Shown one piece after another: positions 50,042 through 55,214 of a stretch of 55,214 nucleotides of DNA; the stretch's first letter is position 1, and each line of letters starts with the position of its first letter. The DNA lies in the NCBI RefSeq assembly GCF_946407605.1, contig NZ_CAMJOS010000024.1, positions 1 through 55,214 of the forward strand, read 5' to 3'. The notes below the pieces were generated by a model, which saw nothing but the letters and a program-made list of their open reading frames with translations, did not search any database and had not been told where the DNA came from. Origin of the DNA: an uncultured Prevotella sp. GTDB taxonomy: Bacteria; Bacteroidota; Bacteroidia; Bacteroidales; Bacteroidaceae. Both the position numbers and the translations under genes were made by a program.

Positions 50042-50938
50042 ATGGAGTATCCAAAAACCCACAGTATGACCAATGATGAGCGACCCTCTAAAAAGTGCGG
50101 ACTGGTGCTTGAAGGCGGCGCCTTTCGTGGTCTGTTCACGGCTGGTATCATCGACGTGATGATGCAGCACGACATCTGGCCCGACGCCATGATTGGCGTG
50201 TCGGCAGGTGCTGCCTTCGGATGCAACTATAAGTCGCGCCAGCCTGGTCGCGCCTTGCGGTATAATAAGCGGTTCGCACGCGATGGCCGTTATAGTGGCA
50301 TGCACTCGTTGTTTACCACAGGCAATTATTTCAACGCCGACTTTGGCTATCATGTCATACCCCGTCAGTACGACGTGTTCGACGATGATGCCTTCAACCA
50401 CAATCCGATGGCGTTCTATGCCGTCTGTACCGATGTGGAGACGGGTCAGCCTGTGTATAAGCTGCTCAACGAGGTCACCGATACCACCTACGACTGGATT
50501 CGTGCCTCGGCCTCTATGCCTTTGCTCTCAAAGGTGATTGAGCTCGAAGGCTATAAGCTGCTCGACGGAGGCATTGCCGACTCCATACCCCTGCAGCATT
50601 TCGAGCACCTGGGCTATCAGCATAACGTGGTTATCCTCACCCAGCCCCAAGGCTATCGCAAGACGCATAATAAGCTCATGCCCCTCATGCGCCTGTTCTT
50701 GCGCAAGTATCCCAACCTGCTCGAGGCCCTCGACCAGCGCCACCTGATGTACAACGCCCAGCTCGACTATGTGTCTGAGGCCGAGCACGCAGGCCGTTGT
50801 CTGGTCATCCGTCCCGATGCGCCGCTGCCCATTGGTCATGTGTCTCACAATCCTGACGAGATGCAGCGCGTCTATGACATTGGTCGTGCTATGGGCGAGC
50901 GTCAACTGGAGAATATCAAAACATTTTATAACAAATAG
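50042..50938 (+). CDS. Patatin-like phospholipase (RssA/YjjU type)
   Basis: 298 residues. Oxyanion loop [10 protein letters not shown], nucleophile in GVSAG, and catalytic [10 protein letters not shown]; no extra domains. The C-terminal extension is the DUF6363-like helical tail of housekeeping patatins. It is a probable membrane-lipid hydrolase and is unrelated in context to the fusion at 8162. trmD starts 2 bp after its stop. Confidence 0.9.
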   Translation: MEYPKTHSMTNDERPSKKCGLVLEGGAFRGLFTAGIIDVMMQHDIWPDAMIGVSAGAAFGCNYKSRQPGRALRYNKRFARDGRYSGMHSLFTTGNYFNADFGYHVIPRQYDVFDDDAFNHNPMAFYAVCTDVETGQPVYKLLNEVTDTTYDWIRASASMPLLSKVIELEGYKLLDGGIADSIPLQHFEHLGYQHNVVILTQPQGYRKTHNKLMPLMRLFLRKYPNLLEALDQRHLMYNAQLDYVSEAEHAGRCLVIRPDAPLPIGHVSHNPDEMQRVYDIGRAMGERQLENIKTFYNK

Positions 50939-50940
50939 AA

Positions 50941-51627
50941 ATGCGAATAGACATTATCACCGTATTGCCCGAGATGATCGAGGGCTTTGTACACGAAAGC
51001 ATCCTGGCCCGTGCCGAGAAGAAAGGGCTGGCAGAGATACATCTTCACAACCTGCGCGACTACACACTCGATAAATGGCGCCGTGTTGACGATTACCCCT
51101 ATGGCGGTTCGGCAGGCATGGTGATGCAATGCGAACCCATAGACCGCTGCATCAGCGCCCTGAAGGCTGAGCGCGACTACGACGAGGTCATCTTCACCTC
51201 GCCCGATGGTGAGCGCTTCGACCAGCACATGGCCAACGAACTGTCGCTCAAGGGTAACCTCATCATCCTGGCAGGCCACTATAAAGGCATCGACCAGCGT
51301 GTGCGCGATCATCTCATCACCCGCGAGATCAGCATTGGCGACTTCGTCCTTACTGGTGGCGAGCTGGTGGCAGCCATGATTGCCGATGCCGTGGTGCGTG
51401 TGGTGCCTGGCGTCATTGGCGACGAGCAGAGTGCGCTGTCTGACTGTTTTCAGGACGACCTGCTGGCAGCGCCTATCTACACCCGTCCAGCTGACTACAA
51501 GGGCTGGAAGGTGCCCGACATCCTGTTGAGCGGCAACGAGGCCAAGATTCGCGACTGGGAACTGGAGCAGGCCATCGAGCGTACCAAGCGCCTCCGTCCA
51601 GAACTTCTTAAGAAAGTTCCCAAATAA
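50941..51627 (+). CDS. trmD: tRNA (guanine-N1)-methyltransferase
   Basis: 228 residues with the trefoil-knot SPOUT fold: [16 protein letters not shown] start, [33 protein letters not shown] and [14 protein letters not shown], all typical of TrmD. It methylates G37 of certain tRNAs to prevent frameshifting. Pairing with a patatin gene rather than rpsP/rplS is as seen in Bacteroidales. Confidence 0.95.
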   Translation: MRIDIITVLPEMIEGFVHESILARAEKKGLAEIHLHNLRDYTLDKWRRVDDYPYGGSAGMVMQCEPIDRCISALKAERDYDEVIFTSPDGERFDQHMANELSLKGNLIILAGHYKGIDQRVRDHLITREISIGDFVLTGGELVAAMIADAVVRVVPGVIGDEQSALSDCFQDDLLAAPIYTRPADYKGWKVPDILLSGNEAKIRDWELEQAIERTKRLRPELLKKVPK

Positions 51628-51659
51628 TTTGCTTATTTGTGGGAAAATGTGTAATTTTG
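51628..51659 (+). promoter_or_regulatory. Promoter of the VTC cluster
   Basis: TTTG (51628-51631), 20 bp, TAATTTTG (51652-51659), followed by CCACC. The leader to the ATG at 51688 is about 22 nt. Confidence 0.65.
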
Positions 51660-51687
51660 CCACCAAAACGATAACTAAAGACTTTTT

Positions 51688-52434
51688 ATGGACCATTTAT
51701 TGGCATCTTTTGCCCCAATCACCTTGGCCGAAATGAGTAGTGTGAAGCTGATGAATCGCACGGATACGAAGTTCGTCACCACGCTTCCCAAGCTTATGCA
51801 ACTGCTCAAGATGGCACAGGACGACTACTACGCCCAGGAGATTGACGGCGAGCGAAACATGCTATACGATACCACCTATTTCGATACCAACGACTACGCC
51901 ATGTATCGTCAGCACCAGTGCGGTCACACCAACCGCCAGAAGATTCGCTTCCGCACCTACGTCAGCAGTCATCTACAGTTCATGGAGGTGAAGACCAAGA
52001 ACAATCACGGACGCACCAAGAAGAAGCGTATCGAGGTGACTGACATGGACTTAACCGATGTTGGTAAAAGAGAATTCTTAGCCTCGCACCTGCACTTCGA
52101 TGTCGATACGCTGATACCCCACATGCACAATTATTTCCGACGCATCACCCTGGTCAACAAAGCCAAGACCGAACGTCTCACCATCGACACCGCCCTGCAG
52201 TTTCATAATATGCAGACCAACGTTGACCGCGACATGGGCCCTCTGGTCATCATCGAGCTGAAACGCGACGGACTGGTCTTCTCGCCTGTGCTCGAGATGC
52301 TGCGCCAGTTGCACATCCATCCCCACGGCTTCAGCAAATACTGCATGGGAGCCGCACTCACCAACCAGCAGTTGCCCGTCCACCGCTTCAAGAAGAAGCT
52401 GCGCGATGTGGAACGCATACTCAGCAAGCAATAA
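51688..52434 (+). CDS. VTC-domain (polyphosphate polymerase-like) protein
   Basis: 248 residues. CYTH-fold tunnel enzyme of the VTC4 type, with the basic and acidic tunnel residues in MNRTDTKFV, YDTTYFDTNDY, KIRFRTYV, FMEVKTKNN and KKKRIEV, and a final IELKRDG. VTC domains polymerise polyphosphate from ATP. It heads a four-gene cluster with DUF4956, DUF2490 and a beta-helix lipoprotein that recurs in Bacteroidetes; the surface product of the cluster is not established. Confidence 0.88.
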   Translation: MDHLLASFAPITLAEMSSVKLMNRTDTKFVTTLPKLMQLLKMAQDDYYAQEIDGERNMLYDTTYFDTNDYAMYRQHQCGHTNRQKIRFRTYVSSHLQFMEVKTKNNHGRTKKKRIEVTDMDLTDVGKREFLASHLHFDVDTLIPHMHNYFRRITLVNKAKTERLTIDTALQFHNMQTNVDRDMGPLVIIELKRDGLVFSPVLEMLRQLHIHPHGFSKYCMGAALTNQQLPVHRFKKKLRDVERILSKQ

Positions 52435-52470
52435 CCCCAACAAGCAAATAAACATAAAACAATATTAATA

Positions 52471-53148
52471 ATGGATTACCTGATTTCTTTCTTTTCTGGA
52501 GACTTTGGTTTCGCACTTCTCCGTTTCTTAGTGTGCATCGTCGTTAACTGGGTCATCATCGACCGCCTCTACTACAAGAAGGCCCGTCGCCGCGACTTCT
52601 ACTTCACGTTCATGCTCATCTCCGTCGCCATCTTCTTCCTCGTCTATTTCATGATGGGAATGGACCGCGGCAAGGCCACCATGGGCGTAGGTCTCGGACT
52701 CTTCGGCATCTTCAGCATCATGCGTTATCGTACCGACACCATGCCCGTACGCGAGATGACATACCTTTTTATTATAGTATGCCTCTCAGTGGTCCACGCT
52801 ATGGTTGATATCGAGAGCACGCCTGACGTGCTGGGCGACTTCCTCCGCCTCTTCATCATCGACGTCATCACCGTCATCGCCATCTTCGTGTGCGAGAGCC
52901 ACCTGAAGATTATGAACACCAAGCTTATCCAGTACGACCGTCCCGAGCTCTGCAAGCCCGAGAACAAGGAAAAGCTCATTGCCGACCTTGAGGAGCGTAC
53001 AGGTCTGAAAATTAAGAAGGTAGAAGTGGGAGGCATCGACTTCCTGAAAGACTCTGTGGTGCTGCGCGTTACCTACGATGGCAACGGCAAGGCTAATGAG
53101 GTTGATGGTCAGTACACAGTTCGCAAGTCGCAATGGAGAAACGTCTAA
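52471..53148 (+). CDS. DUF4956 membrane protein
   Basis: 225 residues. Three or four membrane helices (FALLRFLVCIVVNWVII, FYFTFMLISVAIFFLVYF) and the DUF4956 core GLGLFGIFSIMRYRTDTMPVREMTYLFI, then a cytoplasmic ferredoxin-like domain. The family is usually beside VTC-domain genes and may help move or anchor the polymer. It overlaps the next gene by 16 bp. Confidence 0.88.
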   Translation: MDYLISFFSGDFGFALLRFLVCIVVNWVIIDRLYYKKARRRDFYFTFMLISVAIFFLVYFMMGMDRGKATMGVGLGLFGIFSIMRYRTDTMPVREMTYLFIIVCLSVVHAMVDIESTPDVLGDFLRLFIIDVITVIAIFVCESHLKIMNTKLIQYDRPELCKPENKEKLIADLEERTGLKIKKVEVGGIDFLKDSVVLRVTYDGNGKANEVDGQYTVRKSQWRNV

Positions 53149-53879
53149 TCACCCTCTTGCTGCTGCTCTTCGCCACCCATGCAGGTCTCCTAGCCCAGAG
53201 CAATGATTTCGGTATGTGGTACGAGTTGTCAGCCGAGAAAAAACTGTCTAAGCAGTGGAGTGGGGGCGTAGAGGCCATGTACCGCTCACGTAACAATGCT
53301 CGCACAGGCGACCGCTGGAGCGTTGCTGTGGATGCCGAGTATAAGATTGTGAAGAAGCTCAAGGCCTCGGCAGGCTACGCCTTCCTGCGCGATAACTTCA
53401 AGGAGGAGATGGACCTGAAGAGCGACGGTTTCCGCTACAACAAGTGGACGCCCAGCTACTGGGGCACGCGCCATCGCTTTCACGTCGACCTCAGCGGCTC
53501 CTACGATATTGGTCGCTTCAGCCTCTCGCTGCGCGAACGCTGGCAGTACACTTATCGCCCTGAAGCCGAGGGTAAGAAATACGACTTCGATGAGGAGGCG
53601 TGGAAGCCCGTCAAGGGCAAGGGCAAGCATGTGTGGCGCAACCGCCTGCAGGTGGAGTACGACATCGCCCAGTGTAAGTTCGACCCCTTTGCCAATGTCG
53701 AGATGTTTGTCGACGACAGCGGCATCCAGAAGATGCGCTATCAGGTGGGCGTCGACTATAAGTATCGCAGGCAGCACACCTTCTCGCTCACCTATCGCTA
53801 TCAGAAGGTCAATTCCGACGACGATGACTTCGAAGTCAGCAGCCATCTGCTGGGTCTCAGTTACAAATACAAGTTCTAA
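53133..53879 (+). CDS. DUF2490 outer-membrane beta-barrel protein
   Basis: 248 residues. Signal peptide MEKRLITLLLLLFATHAGLLAQ, then repeated amphipathic beta-strands (KQWSGGVEAMYRSRNNAR, VDAEYKIVKKLKASAGYAFL, FSLTYRYQK) ending in the aromatic terminus YKYKF, as expected for an outer-membrane barrel. The family is often found with VTC and DUF4956 genes. Its ATG lies within the end of the DUF4956 gene. Confidence 0.85.
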   Translation: MEKRLITLLLLLFATHAGLLAQSNDFGMWYELSAEKKLSKQWSGGVEAMYRSRNNARTGDRWSVAVDAEYKIVKKLKASAGYAFLRDNFKEEMDLKSDGFRYNKWTPSYWGTRHRFHVDLSGSYDIGRFSLSLRERWQYTYRPEAEGKKYDFDEEAWKPVKGKGKHVWRNRLQVEYDIAQCKFDPFANVEMFVDDSGIQKMRYQVGVDYKYRRQHTFSLTYRYQKVNSDDDDFEVSSHLLGLSYKYKF

Positions 53880-53894
53880 CCCCCACCATTCATC

Positions 53895-55040
53895 ATGAAG
53901 AAACTCTCAACGCTTCTGCTGGCTGCACTCGCTTTCGTGGCCTGCTCTAACGACGATAACTACACATGGGACGACAATTTTGCCGACCGCACCAATACCG
54001 ACACCATCCTTATTGCCATCAACTATCAGGGCGACCAGGTCACCGTCGAGGGCGACGCCTGGGGCTATGTCAGCGCCAGCGGTGCCCACGTCACCGTCAA
54101 GTCCTCGGCCAACCGTTTCCTGCAGCTGCAGCTCAGCGGCACCACTACCGATGGCTCGCTGCTCATCTATAGCTGGAAGAAAGTCGGTGTGCTGCTCAAT
54201 GGCGTTAGCATCACCAATCCTCATGGCCCTGCCATCAACAACCAGTGCGGCAAGTCGTTCATCGTCACCACAGCCCCCAATACTGTCAACACCCTGGCCG
54301 ACGGTGCCGAATATCAGATGGCTCTCGGACTCAAGGGCGACACTATCTCGCAGAAGGCCACCCTCTTTAGCGAGGGACAGATATACCTGCGCGGCACAGG
54401 CACCCTACAGGTCAACGCACAGGCTAAGAACGGCATTGCCAGCGATGACTTTATCGTCGTCGAGGGCGGCACCATCAACGTCAACGTGGCTGCCACAGGC
54501 AGCAATGGCATCAAGACCAACGACGGCTTCACCATCAATGGCGGCACCCTTACTGTCAGCGTGGCTGCCAAGGGCGCACGCGGCATCAAGAACGATGCAC
54601 GCACCACTATTGCAGGCGGCACCACCACTATCACCACCACTGGCGACTGCCTCATCGAGACCGTCGATGGCATCACCGACACCACCTCGTGTGCCGGCAT
54701 CCGTTGCGATAGCCTCTTCCAGATGACGGCCGGTCAGCTCACCATCACCAGCAGCGGCGATGGCGGCAAGGGCATCAATTCCGATCAGCAAGTGCTGTTC
54801 CAGGGCGGCAAACTCCTTGTCACCACCACTGGTGGCAATCAGTTGGGTAAGCCCAAGGCTGTCAAGGCCAGCAATGGCATCATTGTCAGCGGCGGCACCT
54901 TCCAGGCCTCTTGCCTCAAAAGCTGGGCGTGCGACAACGGCAGCGACAGCGACGAGCCCGAAGACCACATCACCGTCAATGGCACTCCCACCACCAAAAT
55001 CATTCAAAAACGCAATGTCCACATAGCATATTCTGAATGA
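53895..55040 (+). CDS. Beta-helix carbohydrate-binding lipoprotein (Cthe_2159-like)
   Basis: 381 residues. Lipoprotein signal ending in AFVACSND. A long right-handed beta-helix of G-I-K-T/N-D-x-F-x-I-x-G-G-T repeats (for example GIKTNDGFTINGGT, GIKNDARTTIAGG) matches the Cthe_2159 domain, which binds pectin-like polymers. Part of the VTC-DUF4956-DUF2490 cluster, which is likely involved in a surface or capsular polymer. Strong C-richness in the codons (ACC, GGC) differs from the island genes. Confidence 0.85.
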   Translation: MKKLSTLLLAALAFVACSNDDNYTWDDNFADRTNTDTILIAINYQGDQVTVEGDAWGYVSASGAHVTVKSSANRFLQLQLSGTTTDGSLLIYSWKKVGVLLNGVSITNPHGPAINNQCGKSFIVTTAPNTVNTLADGAEYQMALGLKGDTISQKATLFSEGQIYLRGTGTLQVNAQAKNGIASDDFIVVEGGTINVNVAATGSNGIKTNDGFTINGGTLTVSVAAKGARGIKNDARTTIAGGTTTITTTGDCLIETVDGITDTTSCAGIRCDSLFQMTAGQLTITSSGDGGKGINSDQQVLFQGGKLLVTTTGGNQLGKPKAVKASNGIIVSGGTFQASCLKSWACDNGSDSDEPEDHITVNGTPTTKIIQKRNVHIAYSE

Positions 55041-55084
55041 AACAGCCTTTTTTGCTGGTGCAGAACAAAAAAGTACGAAAAAAG

Positions 55085-55116
55085 TTTGGAGGTCTCACGA
55101 AAAGTTAGTACCTTTG
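55085..55116 (+). promoter_or_regulatory. Promoter of tRNA-Lys
   Basis: TTTG (55085-55088), 20 bp, TACCTTTG (55109-55116), followed by CACCC; a textbook Bacteroidetes promoter, 24 bp upstream of the tRNA. Confidence 0.7.
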
Positions 55117-55140
55117 CACCCGCTTAAGCCAAAAGGCGAT

Positions 55141-55213
55141 GCACCCGTAGCTCAGTTGGTAGAGCACCTGACTCTTAATCAGGGTGTCCAGGGTTCGAGC
55201 CCCTGCGGGTGTA
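55141..55213 (+). tRNA. tRNA-Lys (anticodon CTT)
   Basis: Full cloverleaf: acceptor stem GCACCCG (55141-55147) with CGGGTGT (55206-55212), D-arm CTCAGTTGGTAGAG, anticodon arm CCTGA-CTCTTAA-TCAGG giving anticodon CTT, and T-arm CAGGGTTCGAGCCCCTG. Discriminator base A at 55213. A CCA end is not encoded. Confidence 0.95.
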
Positions 55214-55214
55214 C

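Noticed and set aside
50042..50938. Second patatin considered as part of a defence system
   Set aside because: It is a single-domain RssA/YjjU-type protein coupled to trmD in a core-genome context.

Overview
The window looks like a chromosomal segment of a Prevotellaceae/Bacteroidales bacterium. The evidence is the Bacteroidetes promoter motif (TTTG, about 20 bp, then TAnnTTTG) before many genes, a full rnfBCDGEA operon, DUF4301, a UpxY-type NusG paralogue, a BspA-like leucine-rich-repeat protein, a VTC/DUF4956 cluster and a DUF3987 primase-helicase module. All species-level statements are inference from gene content.

Layout: 1-2550 carries, on the minus strand, a MacB/FtsX-like permease cut by the window edge and behind a sigma-54-type promoter with two palindromic sites, plus two small lipoproteins. 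2551-5550 has a repeat-preceded AAA_14/DUF4143 ATPase and a decayed REP-associated (Y1) transposase. 5551-20279 is the most unusual part: a UpxY-like transcription antiterminator followed by eleven closely packed plus-strand genes, AT-richer by eye than the flanks. These include an AEP-primase-like protein, a patatin/PLD-like/ParB-like fusion, a DUF4297 (Cap4-type) nuclease with a zinc-hook SMC ATPase (Lamassu/ABC-3C-like), a large ABC ATPase with an HNH nuclease (Septu-like), a PLD-family protein and five proteins I do not recognise. I read it as a compound anti-phage island whose read-through may be controlled by its own NusG paralogue.

20397-29508 is accessory: an N-terminally truncated BspA-like protein, an orphan HigA-type antitoxin next to a 24-codon stub of its toxin, a HIRAN-like protein with a partner, small unknown genes, a primase-helicase and an M15 peptidase. 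Two of these genes carry in-frame insertions of palindromic repeats.

29569-55214 is mostly core genome: DUF4301, KDG kinase and a RelA-type synthetase (minus); a GH2 glycosidase, a LolA-like protein and an odd short sigma-70 factor (plus); galE and the Rnf operon (minus); ClC channel, fmt and rpe (plus); an ECF sigma factor (minus); patatin, trmD and a VTC - DUF4956 - DUF2490 - beta-helix lipoprotein cluster (plus); and tRNA-Lys(CTT). Many spacers here hold short-period degenerate repeats, and similar repeats are embedded in a few reading frames.
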